This document shows, piece after piece, positions 40,354 to 53,953 of a stretch of 64,000 bases of DNA. The first letter of the stretch is position 1. The number at the start of each line of letters is the position of its first letter. A program made the translations under genes and the position numbers. This DNA comes from Warburgia ugandensis (Eukaryota > Streptophyta > Magnoliopsida > Canellales > Canellaceae): NCBI GenBank assembly GCA_035236585.1, contig CP141139.1:51529217-51593216 (forward strand), written 5' to 3'. Below the pieces are notes generated by a model. The model did no database searches. It saw only the letters and a program-made list of their open reading frames with translations, and was not told the origin of the DNA.

Positions 40354-43300
40354 TCTGTCACCAACAATCAACATGCTAAAATGTGCTGAGTTGGGCCTAA
40401 ATCCTTCATATCAAAAGACTTGGATAACTCCTTTAGCTTACTAATCACAACGCCATCTTGTCCTATAATGAGCATATCATCTCCATAGAGAAGGAGTATA
40501 ATAAACATGATATCAGGAAATCTCTACACATATACGAATTGGTTTGCGCCTATTCTCTTGTACCCATGACTTGTCATGAATGAGTCAAACTTCTTGTACC
40601 ATTGTTCTGATTCTTGTTTGAGACTATACAGGCTCTTCTTTAATTTGTAGAGTAAGTGCTTCTTCCTTGGAACTTCAAAACCTTCAGGTTGCTCCATATA
40701 GATGTCTTCCTTTAAATCTCCATGGAGAAAAGTAGTTTTCATGTCCATTTGTTCATGCTTTAAATTTAAGCGAGCAACCAATCCGAGTACGATTCGGATT
40801 GATGTCATCTTTACCACTAGTGAGAATATTTTATCAAAGTTAATCCCTTTCATTTGTTTGAATCCTTTAACGATCAATTGAGACTTGTGCTTTACTAGCT
40901 TTTTGCTGCCATCTTTCTTAAGCTTGAACACTCATTTGTTCCTCATTGCTCTCTTGCCCTTAGGAAGCTTCACTAACTTTAAGTTTTATTCTTTTATAGT
41001 GAGTCAATTTTCTCCTACATTACTTGCATCCACTTACTCTTGTCTGCATGATTTTGTGCTTCTTGGAAACTTTCTAGCTCTCCCTCATTAGTAAGCAGTA
41101 CATACTCTAATTTTATATATCTCTTTGAGGAAATTAGTACATGGCCTCTCCAAGATGTCTTTGGGTGAGACTCATTATCTTTTGGTAGAGGGATTTTTTT
41201 CATCATCTGATTGTTGTGATGGTCTTGCAACTTTTGGCAAAGGGGGTTGCTACTCCCCTTACTCAACACCCTCTGAATCCTCTTTTTTTGCTTTTGGAAG
41301 GTCAATCTGCATGTTGTCTGTGGTAGAATGTACTAGTGTAGGATCTGGAGCAAAATCTGAAGCACTAGTATTTTCATCATTGGACTTTATGGGTTTCTTA
41401 AGGTCCTTGTAGAACTGGTTCTCATGGAACACAATGGCATTACTTTTGATAACCTTCTAAGCTTCTACAACACATAGCCTATATCCAAATTCATTGTCCC
41501 CATAGTCTATAAAAATACATGGAGTTGACTTGAGGTCGAGTTTTTGTCTCAACTTCTTAGATATATGCACAAAGGCTTTGCATCTGAACACCCTCAAGTG
41601 TTTATAGGAGACTTTCTTACCAAGCCACACCTTTTTTAGGACTTCAAAATTCAATGGTGCTAATGATGATCTATTAATAAGATAATAGGCGCTACAAACT
41701 GCTTCTCCCAAAAATGGCTTAGGAAGCTTAGCCATATTGATCATGCTTCTAATTCGTTCTACAATGGTCCAATTCATTCTTTCAACAATGCCATTGTGTT
41801 GTGGGGTATGTGGGACTATCTTCTTATGTCGAATACCATGATCAGCACAGTATGTCTCGAGCTCTTTAGAAGTGTATTCCCCTCCATTGTCTACTGGAGA
41901 TGCTTCAATTTCTTTCCTATCTTCCTTTCCACCATGACGTGGAATCTATTAAAATGATTGAATACTTGGTCCTTAGTTCTTACAAAATATACTCACACCT
42001 TTCTACAAGCATCATCTATAAATGTTACAAAATACTTGATTCCTCCTAAAGACTCCTCTTCTATGGAGCCACATACATCAGAGTACACCAAACTCAATAT
42101 GTCTTTACTTTTATTACTAATAGAAGAAAATACAATCTATGTTGCCTGCCAAAGAAATAGTTATTACAAGGGTTGAAGTTATACCTTTGGCTATTTTGAT
42201 GAACTACTTTTTTGTGAGTGTAAAGAGCCCTTTCTCTCCCATATGTCTGAGTCTTTTGTGCCAAAAGTTCAACAATGTCTCATCCTCTACTGCATTAAGA
42301 CTATCTTTGCATATCTTTCATGTGGGTCTTATACAGAGTGCTGCAGATATGCCCTCTTCTTACAATTATCGCACCTTTTGTTAGTTTCCAAATGCTATTA
42401 CTGAAGTAATTAGAGTAGCCTTGTCTGTCAAGAGTTGGGACTCAGATCAAGTTCAGCCTAAGTTCTTTTATGTACCGCACTTCCTTTAGCACCACTGTGC
42501 AACCAAGGTTTGTCTTGATTTGCACATCTTCAAGCCCAATTATTTGGGATGAACTGTTGTTTCCCATCTTCACGATGACAAAGTTTCCTTCCTTGTAGGT
42601 AGAATTCCTTATGAGATGTGGCATGGTAGGAAGCTGCTATGTCTATCACCCACTCAACTTCATTATTGGTTACGTGCAGACATGATTCTTCTTTAGTCGT
42701 GAGCATGGATATGTCATGTGTAATGGTGGCATGTGCTCACCATTATCTTCCTTTAACTTATTATGCCCCATTTCCTTCTTCAATTTTCAGCAATCCTTCT
42801 TCATATGGACTGGAATGTTGCAGTGGAAGTACTTGTATTTCTCCTATGCCAACTCTTGGATCTATAGTGATCCTACGATCTTCCCCTACTTCTACTTTTG
42901 CTTCTTCCTCTTCCTCTACCTCTACATCTACTGCTTTCTTTATTTTCTGTGACCAAGGCATGTGTCTAGTTCTTTCTAACTTCTTTTCTCCTCGCCTCTT
43001 CATTGAATAGAGCATCTTTGACCATAGCCATGTTTAGTTTGTCTTTTAAAGCTAAGTTACTGAGGGAGATTACTAGAGTTTCCCAGTTTTGAGGTAATAA
43101 ACTCAGCAATAATAAGGCATACCCTTCATTTCCCAAAGAAAACTTTGCAAATATGAGCGGGTTCACTAGGTTCTGAAATTCACTATTGTGCTTGGCTATT
43201 GACGTTCTCTTTTCAACTTTAAATTTACTAGCCTCTTCATCAACAAGGCTTTATTATGAGTGGTCTTAGCCTGATACATGTTCCATAGCTTGTTTCAAAG

Positions 43301-44608
43301 AACATAGGTGTTATCTGCTCGGGCTACATAGTGAAAGGCACTATGGTCGATCCATTATCTAATATGACCTATAGTTTTCAAGGTCATTTTTATCCAATCC
43401 TTTTTTTAAAATCCCCTTAGGTCTTTTTCCCTGATCATCTAATAGGTCATGAAGATCTTTGCAATGTAAGAGATTTTCCATTCTAGGTCTCCATGAGGTA
43501 TAATTAGTGGCATTGAGTTTTATCATAACTCCAGCTACAATATTTCTTGAACTAGAATCCTTCATGAATTCTTAGAGTTTGTTTTTTTGTTTTGTTTTTA
43601 GTCATACCATGGGAACTAAAGTGCATAGTTGAGTCTAGAATGGTCAAAAACCTTATGGCCAACTTGAATACTGTTCAAGAGTCTTACTATTCATGAGTCA
43701 AATCAAAATATGTTTATGAGTTGATACAGTATCTTACTATTGTGAGTTGATACTGTTCATAAGGGGTGCCAATATCAAATTTAAGATTTGTGAATTTAAG
43801 CTTGCATATAAATAGAAAAAGATGAAACCCTACCTCTCTTGGGTTTCTCCTTTCTCCTTCATGTAGCAGCCATTCTCTAACGTGCTATGCAGATACACAA
43901 GCTGCAGAGATCTAAAGTCTACTGGTGCTTTTAAGCTAGAAGTTGACTCTTCCATCAAGGGCTAGTGAAGTGGTCGACAGCTTCTTCTTCTCCAAGATCC
44001 GTCTCCAAGATCTAGTATTGTCTTCGCAAAGATCTGGTACTGTTTTCTCCAAGATCCTGTGCTATCTTCTCCAAGATTTGGTACTGTTGCCTGCCAAATA
44101 TCTTTTCCCTCAAAGACATCAACTAGGTGTTGTTTTCCTCTCACTGATCACTAGTTGGTGATGTTCTCCTTCAAGGGCTAGTGACATCACTGTCCTTTTT
44201 CTTTTCAATGATAGTTGGCTACAATCGCCTTCCTCCTATTTTTTTATTTTTTTTTGGTGGATCTATTGGAATAGTGGTTTTGGTCAATTTTCAATGTCTG
44301 ATGGAAAGCCTAGCTCTCCGATCTAGGATCCATGGCCTGGGCTAGATATGGACTGGCCACACCTAGTCTGGATCTGGCCTAGGTAGTGCTTTTGGCCTAG
44401 GTCTTAACTAGATCTTGGCTGCACCTAGTCTAGGTCTAAACTAGATCTAGGTTGCACCTTGGCCTAGGTTGGATCTGGGCTGCTTCTCGAACTGTGTCTG
44501 AACTAGATCTAGGGCGAATGTTGGTTTGGGTCTAGACTGGACTGGGCCGCTCACTGGCTTGGACTAGATTTGGATCTAGACCAACTTTGAACTGGCTTTG
44601 ATACCACT

Positions 44609-45103
44609 TGCTAGGGTCAGATCTACCAATTAGTGCAAATCTGACCATCAGGATCTTAGGATCCAATAAAGATAAGACACACAGAACACAAAGAATACGT
44701 GATTCAACCAAACTCAGCCTACATTGATGGAAAAGAGGAGAAAACTATTAATATCTAATCAATGTACATAGGAGGAGGAGGAGGAGGAGGAGGAGGAGGA
44801 TCAAATGCAGATCCTCTCTCAATATCTCTCTCTTTTTCTCTCAAATCTTGCTCTTCCTTGCTTACACTTTTTATTGATCGGATCATCCCTTATTTATAGG
44901 GTTTTGATGATCTGATTTGTTAAGATTTACAACACTGCAAATTTTGACAGATCTACTGTAACTTTGGCAGATCTGATGGTTGGTGCTGATTTTCATTTTT
45001 CTGGCACCAACTATTAATTTTCCTGATGTTGTAGTTTCTGTTCAAAGGGATCTGATAGATCTACTATTGACATTTGACTTCTGTTCACATGGGTATGGAC
45101 CCA
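44609..45103 (-). repeat. 5' LTR of the Copia element
   Basis: This is the partner of 35403-35881. It contains a (GGA)n expansion near 44771-44800 that is only GGAGGAGGA in the other LTR, which accounts for most of the length difference. Confidence 0.85.
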
Positions 45104-48100
45104 TTAATATGAGACCTATATCAAAATCATTAAGGGCATTTTGGATTTGTTAGAGGGCTAAACAAAGGATAGCCCATTGGCTTAGCAAAAAATACTCTTC
45201 TAAAAGTTTTACAAAATCAGAAAGAGAGAAAATTTGAGAGGCAAGGTCTACATAGGTTATGACTATGTAGGGTACAAAGCATATATGGGACATTTGGTTA
45301 GGGTTTGGTGGGTTTTTGGAGATGATGATGCCGGCGCTAGCTCGGACAATTGGTTAGGGTTATTTCTTTTTTTTGCCATGACTCTCTATCTTTTGTTTCA
45401 AAGCTGAATTAAGGTTGGAATGTGAGGCACGCGCCATTAAATAGGATAGAACAACAAGCCTCAACCAGAGAGGTAAAGCGAGGATGATTGAAATGGCTGG
45501 CCACGGGAATATCGCGGCAGTGTCTTATCTATTCATGAACTCATCGACAATGGATTTGAGCCATAAAACACAACTTTTTTATTCTTATTTTTTAGCTGTT
45601 TTTTCACCATTTGCCAAATTTTTGAAACTTCAAAAATACACCATGTTTTCCGACAAGGTTTGCATAAATGAAAGAGAGGTGAGAGATGTTCTTATGGGGC
45701 CCGTAAAATGTCCAGAACAAAAATAACCAATGCTGTCTCATGAATAGCAGGTTGTTGATAAAGTAAGGGGTGGCTTGCGGAAGAAAAATGGGTGAATATA
45801 TCTAAATCTGGATCAATGAAATGAACAGATTGGATCATTAAGAGGTAAGGTGTAAAAAATGTGGCTGCTAAACTGCAACCAATGTGTGGTCAGTTTAGCA
45901 TTCCTTATTGAATAACGCTTGGGAAAACAGGAACTACCAAAAACAAAGCCTACTTTTATAAGAAAATCTTGGATCATCCATTTGGGAGTTCAGTTTTTTA
46001 CGAGTGACAAAGTCCTTACTTTAAAATCCCATCTAATCTCAGCATTTCTTATAGATCAACGCAAATAAGGAACACAGCACAGTTTGAGTAGGCATGTGCT
46101 AAACTGTAAAATTTCTCAATCCAATTATATATGTTGATGAATGTTGGGTTCTAAAATTCTCGATAAAGAAATTCATTTTTTAGCTTGCCTCAAGCAAGAC
46201 ATACAAATAACTATCCTTGATACTTCATACCAGTTCAATCATTAGCCCATTTTGAAGCATATGAAAAAGCCCGCCCGTCAACAGCATAACTAGATAATTC
46301 ATGAATTTAAATGCTAGAAGCGACTAAAATCCTATCCTAATCTGACTTGCAATACAATATTTATCGACTTGTTGTATCTACTTGTGATATTGTCCTGTCT
46401 ATATGTGGACGAGACATCTCATGAGGAGCTCACGCATTCTCAAGATAAGGCATGGTTGATGTATCCACTTTTGTTTCTTCGAAAAAGGAACAAGTGGCTT
46501 TACTACAAGCTCTTCTTCCTTTTGTCTCTTTGTCCATGTTGCATGGCGGGACGACGGGTCGAGGACCATGCGTAGGCTGCCTCACGCCACCCGACTTACA
46601 CGTGAGGCCGGCGCGACCTTTGGTCGCTGGATCCAATTCGTTCATCCCATCCCTCCAACTGGTATCTACGACCCGTGACAATACGTTTGAATCTGAATAT
46701 ATCTAATATTCTATTTAACTGGTACCTCAAATACACTACAACCTTGCGAGGCCTCATGTTTGGATGTCTTATCCATTCCTTCTTCTTTTTTTGTTGCCTG
46801 CCTTGCTAACTTTCTCTAAGAACTCATATTCATTGGATGCTTTTAGCTACTAATATTTTATTTGTTTGCTTGAAAAGTCAATGGTCATAATTTGAAAATC
46901 TAAAACAGCATAGACCAAGTTATCCAATAATCACGAATTATGATAAATATTCAATCTAAGACAGGAGAACATGATGAATGGATCTATGGGTGAACACAAT
47001 TAGGTGGAAGACACATGTAAATATCCAATTTAAGACAGGCCAAACATAATAAATGGATTAGATCATCTACAGGTGAACACAACTAGTGAAAGATATATCC
47101 TTTTCTGCCTTGGCAAAGCATTTTTCCTGACAAATACCTAAGACAAAGCAATCAGCCTGGAAAGGGAAACTCTTCCCTCATTTTTTTTTTGTATTTTATC
47201 TTTTCTTGAATTTTCCTATTTGACAACAGAAAATATTTTTCTGTTGACATGTTTTCTATTGTCTAATAGATAAACTTAAAGAAGAAAAGAATATTTCCAA
47301 ACAGATTAAGATACCCAAATCAAGGAATTATGGATTCTACTAACTGCTTCCCTGTATCACTAAAATGGTAGTAGTAGTAGTAACAATAATAATGGAAATC
47401 CTATGAACAGCTTGGTTCAACAATACCTATCATGTGAGTGCCACATGGCAATATACCAAGTGATCACGACTTACTTTAGAATTCATAGCACCGGTGTAAA
47501 TGGTTAGGTTCTAGTTTGGTTCCATAGAAAACTATGTTGTACCATTAAGATTTTATATTTCTTGATACTATACTATTTTGGAGTTTTTTTTGTAATTTAA
47601 AAACCATTCCCATATCACCAGTTCCTTGTCTAGCTCTTGAGTATTTAGCAATTCCAATACATAAAGAAGAAAAATGCTAAAGATAAATAATTAATTAAAA
47701 TGGAAAAACTAATGTTATAGATTATTTTTATTTGTTTAATTATTTATATACTATGAAATCTTACAAGTAAAGAATTAGAGCTACCTATTTATGAGAGAGA
47801 GAGAGAGAACTAAAGAATGGAGACCGAAAGGGAGAGGTACATTCAAAGAAGAGAGGAATAGCAAGGAGAAAAAGGAAGATGAAGAAAAGGAAGGGTTTTT
47901 CATTTCTTTTCTGATTTTCTGACAAATAAAGTGATCCAAACTTTAAGTGGTTTTCAACTCTTTTGAGAAAATAGTATGGTTTTAGACACTAGTTCTCCCC
48001 TCTTACAATAGTCGCTATGCTTATCTAAAAGTTCATACCTACAAATGAACCACAAGGGGCCACCAATAAATAATTTTTATATTAAGTACTAAGCTACACT

Positions 48101-51100
48101 TAAAATAAGATAAATATAAAAGAATAGTTAATCAGTAATAAAATTTATTATATTTAAATTACTCTATTATTCTAATACATTAAAATTTCAAAATAATATT
48201 GCAAAGACATTTCTGTATACTAATTAATATTTTTCGATTGTTGATGTCTAGACATAAAAACTGATACCATAACCAATAAAGTTTAGTTATTTAAAATGAA
48301 AACCAATACCGCATAATGGGCTCTGATTGAATAACCATGTCCTCATTTTTTGACCTGGTTTGTATCAATTAATTCTACGTAATATCATTTATAACCCTTT
48401 CATAGTTACCTCGTTGGGACATGTGCTTGGATTGTCCGTTAGTCCGTTGTCTATTTCAAACTAATGGGCTTGGACTACAATGAAGTTCAACGTTTGCCAC
48501 TTCTTAGCGAGTTAACGAACCAGGCCCAACCCCTAGCGGTGTTAACGAAAGCAACCAAGTCCGACGTCTCTCTAGGGTCAAGTTTACTTTCTAGCCCAGG
48601 GATCAGATCCAAGAATTGAAGTTGAACTCGTTGTCATTGATTAGATGATCCGTACCCATAGTCTATTGTTTAGGGCCTAATCATAATGTACCTAATGAGT
48701 TCACGCGTTATGAAATCTGCTAGTTGGTTCCTTTGGTTGACCGTTAACACGACCAAAGGCCTGAGGGTTTTTTGTCAGTAGAAAGCTCACTAACCATCCA
48801 AACAAGAACAAGGTTGAGAACTAGATCAATCACAATAACCAATGATAAGCGTAGATGAAGAAATCCGAGGGTGTTTAAGTCCTTTGTGTCAATCCTGGAC
48901 GAATATTTGTACGCTGGATCTACGCACCAAGCCTGTCCGTGTACAAACTGTAAATTTCAATTTTCAACCAAAGATGCCAGGACGGAGTTGCTTAGCTGCA
49001 AGACTTACTTTGGCTGCCAGGTAAAGCTTCGAATCTAAAGGACACGCAAAGAAATAGTGCGCAGTTATTTGCTAGGGAGAAACATATACAATCTACACAA
49101 CTCCAACTGATCAGGATCGGCTTCTTGGCCTTCGTCGAGAACCTGGACCGCTAAAAGAACAAATGATAGTTTCAGAACCACAAGCACTAACAATGTCTGT
49201 TAGACTTCATGACACTAAATTTCAGGAAGGTTGAACGAGAATGGACGTGCTTCATGGTCTAAATAACTTGCATATTTACCTGACAGCAGTGGAGCCTACA
49301 AGCAACTCATGAATGCAATTATAAAACAAAAAGTCTAAGTGGATTCGTCACCGAAGAAGCAATAGAGATATTGAAAAAAGAAAAAAATGGCTACTTCCAT
49401 ACTTGCCTCGAGAATCAGACGAGTTACACATAGCTAGAGTACTATGCAGAGCTTGCCCATGGAAGCCGATATCAGTAGCTTGCAGCAAGAAAGATTCGGA
49501 AATTGTTGATCACATGTTCCTGAAATAAATGAAAGCCAAATGCACGACTAGCACATATGGTTGGGTCATCTCGTTTCTGAAGTAAAAGAATTACAAAAGC
49601 CATGTTCTTCTCGCAGTAATTACTGAAGAGACTGAGGTTGAGAGTCTAAGAAGAACTATTATTGGGTAAGTATGCTGGCACAGAGGTGAAACCTCTAAGT
49701 TTAGGCAGTAAATCCTTATACAAGTGGTCAACTGGCTCAACCCCTAACAGAAGTTCACTCTGTTTTGCTATGGACCTTACAAGAAAGTCAAGAAGTGATT
49801 GCGCGTTCCCCAGGAATATTCCAGATAAACATAGCGTTTGCTAAGACCTCTCATGACCAGCTGAATACAATGACTACTGAAGAGGCTTAGTGGATACGGT
49901 CAAATGAAATGGTTGCAAGATACAACCATCGTTCTTTTGGAAGTAAGTCAATCGAGTCAATTTGCAGAAAGTCCAAGCACCAAAACAGAGTATAAATGCC
50001 AACTATAGTCAAACAGCTAAATGTGGAGGAATTTCACTAGGAGACTTGCTTAGAAGATAAAGGCTGAAAAGATAGTGTCTTGCACAGTAAAATATAAAGA
50101 AATTAAGGTGAAAATGGACAATGATACACGTTAGTAGCACGATTGGAGAATCCAATAAACACATAGAAGGCCATCCAATGTAGGAAATAACACCTGCATT
50201 CAGTTTCACAACACAAGTCTCTACCAGTTACTGAGCAGAAAAGGACTTGACGGTTGAGCTGATACAAAAGGCCATTTTAATGAACTCAAATTAGGATATA
50301 ACTCCTACCTAACAGACTTCTCATAAAAGAAGTAGTTGCACGTATCTAGGCCATGTATAGTGAACTCACCATTGGCCACAATCTTCATAAAACTCGTATG
50401 GAACTTCTTATTGAACTAATGCTTGTAGGCGTGGTAATATATTCTCTCTTTAATGTTGAAGCCATTAGGTTGTAGGAAGATTCAATGATTGTTTTGTTCC
50501 CGTTTTTTCATGCCCATCTGTATCTTTTTAGCTTTCAGGTTAGTAATGTGAGGATGCCTTTTGCACCAAAGCTTTGAGGGTAGTGAATTTAAGCCTTGTT
50601 AGAGTAATGACATATCACTTCTTATAATTACAGCAGAACCAGGACATCAATTCCTAATGACCTTCTCTCTGAGATGTCTCTCATTACCTTGCACAGGAGA
50701 GACTCTCTTTCTCTTTGAACTGCATTTAGAGATCTCATATACCACCTAGAAGAAGTCATGTGGTTAACCATTCAAAAGTACAAGATGGATAAGGAATATA
50801 ACATTCACCTTTCCAGCCACGGCTCAATCATTAGTTAAGCATATATTCTTGGATCAAAATGATGTAGGTGTTCCCTCTATCATCTTTAGCTTCTCAAAGA
50901 CAGCAGTTCCATGGTTTGGACAATAACCTATGAAGAAGAAACCGACTGACATTTATTTGAAACAAACTAGGATAAAGGAAGAAACTTGGGATGTTGGCAT
51001 CTCTTAAATTGAGCCACATAAAAGGATGAGATGGGGAGAGCAAGAGCTAAGGAACAAGTATAAGCCCATCTTTAAGGTAAAAGTATGGAACCTAGGCAGA

Positions 51101-52581
51101 TAAATGTGGATGTTTTTTTATCACAGGAGCTAACAAGAGGGTAAGCAGATGCCAATTCCTCACCACTCAAATGATTGAGTCCAACTTTGATGGGTTGCCT
51201 CTGTGTGATAGACTTTGATGGGTTGCCTCCAGGTGATAGGGGTTTTATCACTATGACATAAGTGGAGGGGATCTTGCTGTCTGCCAATCCTATTACTGTC
51301 ACAAATTTAACTGAAGATGGTTTAGGACCGTTTTCACTCATTTCATTATTAGTAGCAGAGACAGGCAACTTGTGAATGATGGGGCATCCCCATAATATGT
51401 TCTCATGTCAGCATAACAGCTAAGGTTTGTGGAGCTTAGTCCATATATTAGTGAGTTGGCACCAGGAAAGAGAAACTGCTTTTTTTCGTTTCTAGGGCAC
51501 TCTCGACTGAGTTATAACTTTCTTTTTTCCCTTCTTTTCTTTCTTTTTTCCTTTGGTGAAGTTCAGCTTATGGTGTAGAAAGAAAGAAGCAAAAAAAAAC
51601 AGAGAGAGAGACTTACTAGAGTCATTTGTGATGGAAGGTTCTGCAACCATGATTACTTTATCCAAGAGGCAGTTCCAGACAAGCTTCAACATCCTGAGGT
51701 AAAAGTATGGCACCTTGGCCAACAGGCTTAAGATCTCAATTTTGCATTTTGGAACCATTTTTTGGTACCCTGATGAGGCACCCATAATGCCTGTTAGCGG
51801 CTCTGCCTCAACTTATGTAAAATGTTTCAAGAATGAAATGAAGCAAGCAAAAGATTAATCAATTCGACCTAACAATAACGGGACTCGTTGCAAATGTGTG
51901 ATACAAATGAAATATTTTATGATCCATGTAGACTATACAACTAATATATGTGCATGTATATAGCACTATCAATCTCTTGCAGAGTGTAGAGTATTTAGAT
52001 ACTTGAGACTACCTATAAACACTTCACAAAAGCATATGCAAGAAGAGATAATGTAGTTGAGGACAGAATATCACTAAAGCTATCTACAATGATGAATGGA
52101 ACTTCTAAGAAACACATCCATGGAGCAACTAATCATTTTCCAATAAGCAATGCATTTGCACATATAGGTTCCATCCAAAGACCATAAAAAAGGAAAAGCA
52201 TATCATATCATCCTGCAGAACTAAGATATTTAAATTATGCCATTTAAAGCTAATATAGGAAACAGATTCTATAACCTATTTACTCAATTTATTAATGACA
52301 GATAAGTATGCAGTATTCTCAGCTCATATTAACAAGGACATGTTTCAAAGGTACATTTACATAATCTCTTGCTTGTTCTTGAAGTGTAAATGATACAACT
52401 AACCAAAACGAGAACCCATGAAGAGACAACCTTAAATATAAGTTCAGATAACAGCTTCTCAATGCTCCAAAACAGAAGAAAGCAGCTCAGTACAGTCTTT
52501 TCCGGAATCAAGCATCCCATTGTCCCTATATTTATCCCATTTATATGTTACAGAGATTTTAAGATGGTGCAGTTTCATTAA
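45104..52581. other. 7.5 kb without a recognised gene, downstream of NFS1
   Basis: I find no long open frame, RNA gene or clear element here. Small items: a telomere-like AGGGTTTGGT near 45299, a GC-rich patch at about 46540-46680, and an imperfect tandem pair of about 75 bases (about 46945-47097, shared AAATATYCAATYTAAGACAGG). There is also a GAGAGAGAGAG run near 47796, and a short duplication around 51190-51240 (GACTTTGATGGGTTGCCTC twice). A frame near 49460-49540 weakly recalls a zf-RVT end (IVDHMFLK), too weak to call. The part nearest NFS1 must contain its 3' UTR, whose end I could not place. Confidence 0.4.
46945..47097. repeat. Imperfect tandem duplication of about 75 bp
   Basis: Two copies begin with AAATATTCAATCTAAGACAG and AAATATCCAATTTAAGACAG. 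Each continues with an ATGGAT word and GGTGAACACAA. Function unknown. Confidence 0.6.
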
Positions 52582-53928
52582 TCAATGCTGTGCCCATTGG
52601 ATACTCTTAATGTCAATTCCTTCCTTCACCATCTCATATAGAGGGCTCATCTCCCTTAACTTCTCCACCTGCTTCACTGTCAACTCAATTGCTCTATCAA
52701 TCTCCGCCTCTGTGGTGAACCTCCCAATCCCAAACCTAATAGAAGTATGCGCCATATCTTCCTCAACCCCAAGCGCCCTCAGCACATATGATGGCTCCAA
52801 ACTCGCACTTGTACAGGCACTCCCACTCGATACTGCAACCTCCTTCAACCCCATCAACAAACTCTCCCCCTCCACATATGCAAAAGATAAATTCAAATTA
52901 CCCACATACCTCTTCTTGACACTCCCATTCACCACTACCCCATCCAATTTCCCCCCAATTCCATTCAACAACCGCTCTTGTAATGCCGATATCCGTCTAT
53001 GATCATAATCCATCTCCTTGGCTGCCAATTCACATGCAGCCCCAAACCCAACAACGAGCGGAGTTGGAACAGTCCCACTTCGAATGCCCCTCTCCTGCCC
53101 ACCTCCATTCATCTGGGGCTCGACCCTAATTCTCGGTCTCCGCCTCATATAAAGCGCACCAACCCCTTTCGGCCCATAAATCTTATGCCCACTAAGAGAC
53201 ATTAAGCTAATATTCATTTTATCGACATCTATCGGGATCTTCCCGAGTGCTTGTGCAGCATCAGTATGAAAAGGAACATTTATCTCCTTGCAAATTTGCC
53301 CAATTTCCTCCAAGGGTTGAATGACACCAATCTCGTTATTCACAGCCATTATCGAAACGAGTCCCGTATCAGGTCGAACTGCAGATTTAAGCTTATCAAG
53401 ATCAATAATTCCATCTTTTTCTACAGGGAGATATGTTACCTCAAAACCTTCCTGTTGAAGGTGTCGGCAGGAGTCGAGAACGCACTTGTGCTCAGTTTGG
53501 GTGGTGATAACGTGACGCTTCTTATCGCGGTAGAAATGCATAACGCCTTTGACGGAGATGTTGTTGGATTCAGTGGCGCCAGACGTGAAGATGATCTCTT
53601 TGGGGGAGGCATTGATGAGGTCGGCGACGTGGGAGCGGGCGGTTTCGACGGCGAGATCAGATTCCCAGCCGTAGAGGTGGGTCCGAGAGTGAGGGTTACC
53701 GTACCGGTAGAGGAAGAAGGGCAGCATGGAATCTAGGACCCGCGGGTCCACAGGAGAGGTCGCCTGCATGTCCAGGTAGAGAGGACGGCCGGAGATTTTG
53801 ACGCCTTTCATCGAGATTCCCTCCGTTTCTTCTTCGAATGGGACGACAGCGGCGGTTGCAGCGCCGGAAAGGGATCGGAGGTGGGAAATGCGGGAAGTTA
53901 TTTTGGAGGCGAGGAGTTTTCCGGCCAT
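52582..53928 (-). CDS. NFS1: Mitochondrial cysteine desulfurase (NFS1 type), intronless
   Basis: The 448-residue enzyme is a PLP-dependent cysteine desulfurase. It takes sulfur from cysteine, giving alanine and an enzyme persulfide, and supplies it to the scaffold protein for iron-sulfur cluster assembly in the mitochondrial matrix. Residues 1-30 ([20 protein letters not shown], then Ala-rich) are basic and Ser/Arg-rich, as in a mitochondrial presequence. The aminotransferase class V fold follows: [14 protein letters not shown] (51-64), [14 protein letters not shown] (76-89), SGATE (116-120), HTDAAQ with the PLP-contacting Asp223, [10 protein letters not shown] with the PLP lysine Lys249, [12 protein letters not shown] (275-286), and [16 protein letters not shown] with the catalytic Cys372. 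The C-terminus (SIQWAQH) is typical. Length and sequence are close to plant NFS1 (about 450 residues), far from the plastid NFS2/SufS type. The frame is open from ATG at 53928 to the stop at 52582 with no intron. The start is the first ATG of the frame, and the presequence supports it. All key residues are present, so the gene looks functional. Confidence 0.97.
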   Translation of the reverse strand: MAGKLLASKITSRISHLRSLSGAATAAVVPFEEETEGISMKGVKISGRPLYLDMQATSPVDPRVLDSMLPFFLYRYGNPHSRTHLYGWESDLAVETARSHVADLINASPKEIIFTSGATESNNISVKGVMHFYRDKKRHVITTQTEHKCVLDSCRHLQQEGFEVTYLPVEKDGIIDLDKLKSAVRPDTGLVSIMAVNNEIGVIQPLEEIGQICKEINVPFHTDAAQALGKIPIDVDKMNISLMSLSGHKIYGPKGVGALYMRRRPRIRVEPQMNGGGQERGIRSGTVPTPLVVGFGAACELAAKEMDYDHRRISALQERLLNGIGGKLDGVVVNGSVKKRYVGNLNLSFAYVEGESLLMGLKEVAVSSGSACTSASLEPSYVLRALGVEEDMAHTSIRFGIGRFTTEAEIDRAIELTVKQVEKLREMSPLYEMVKEGIDIKSIQWAQH

Positions 53929-53936
53929 TTTGAGAG

Positions 53937-53953
53937 ATTAGGGTTAGGGTTTT
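53937..53953 (-). promoter_or_regulatory. Telobox motifs in the NFS1 leader
   Basis: On the minus strand, AAAACCCTAACCCTAAT lies 8 bases upstream of the NFS1 start codon. AAACCCTAA teloboxes are common in promoters and leaders of plant housekeeping genes such as ribosomal protein genes, where they bind TRB/Pur-type factors. Here it probably lies in the 5' UTR. The role is inferred from the motif alone. Confidence 0.6.

Larger units (their letters stand above)
35403..45103 (-). mobile_element. Ty1/Copia retrotransposon (Tork/TNT1-like), old and broken, with a nested solo LTR
   Basis: Two LTRs of about 480-495 bp flank the element (35403-35881 and 44609-45103). On the minus strand they start TGGGTCCATACCC and end GCA. 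Next to the 5' LTR, at about 44594-44606, the minus strand reads TGGTATCAAAGCC, a primer-binding site for initiator tRNA-Met. Domains run right to left in Copia order: gag (about 43565-42650), protease region (about 42620-42440), integrase (about 42050-41440), reverse transcriptase (about 40930-40380) and RNase H (about 36720-35930). Recognisable pieces are a gag start with LNATNYTSW, an integrase piece with RIRSMI, and a reverse transcriptase piece with DMKTTFLHGDL. The element has many breaks (at least ten by eye) and LTRs that differ by very roughly one base in six, so it is old. The flanks do not show a matching target duplication. Lineage by resemblance. Confidence 0.85.

Noticed and set aside
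49440-49560. Possible zf-RVT fragment of a LINE
   Set aside because: Only a short run (IVDHMFLK) fits, with no supporting reverse transcriptase nearby on the same strand.
51072-51785. Two minus-strand frames of 97-98 codons downstream of NFS1
   Set aside because: No recognised domain, no start context or splice pattern that would join them, and a short DNA duplication explains the repeated residues in one of them.
52520-53002. 160-codon open frame on the plus strand
   Set aside because: Antisense to the C-terminal part of NFS1, with no known domain.
53251-53736. 161-codon open frame on the plus strand
   Set aside because: Lies entirely opposite NFS1. Its openness follows from the codon bias of the real gene.
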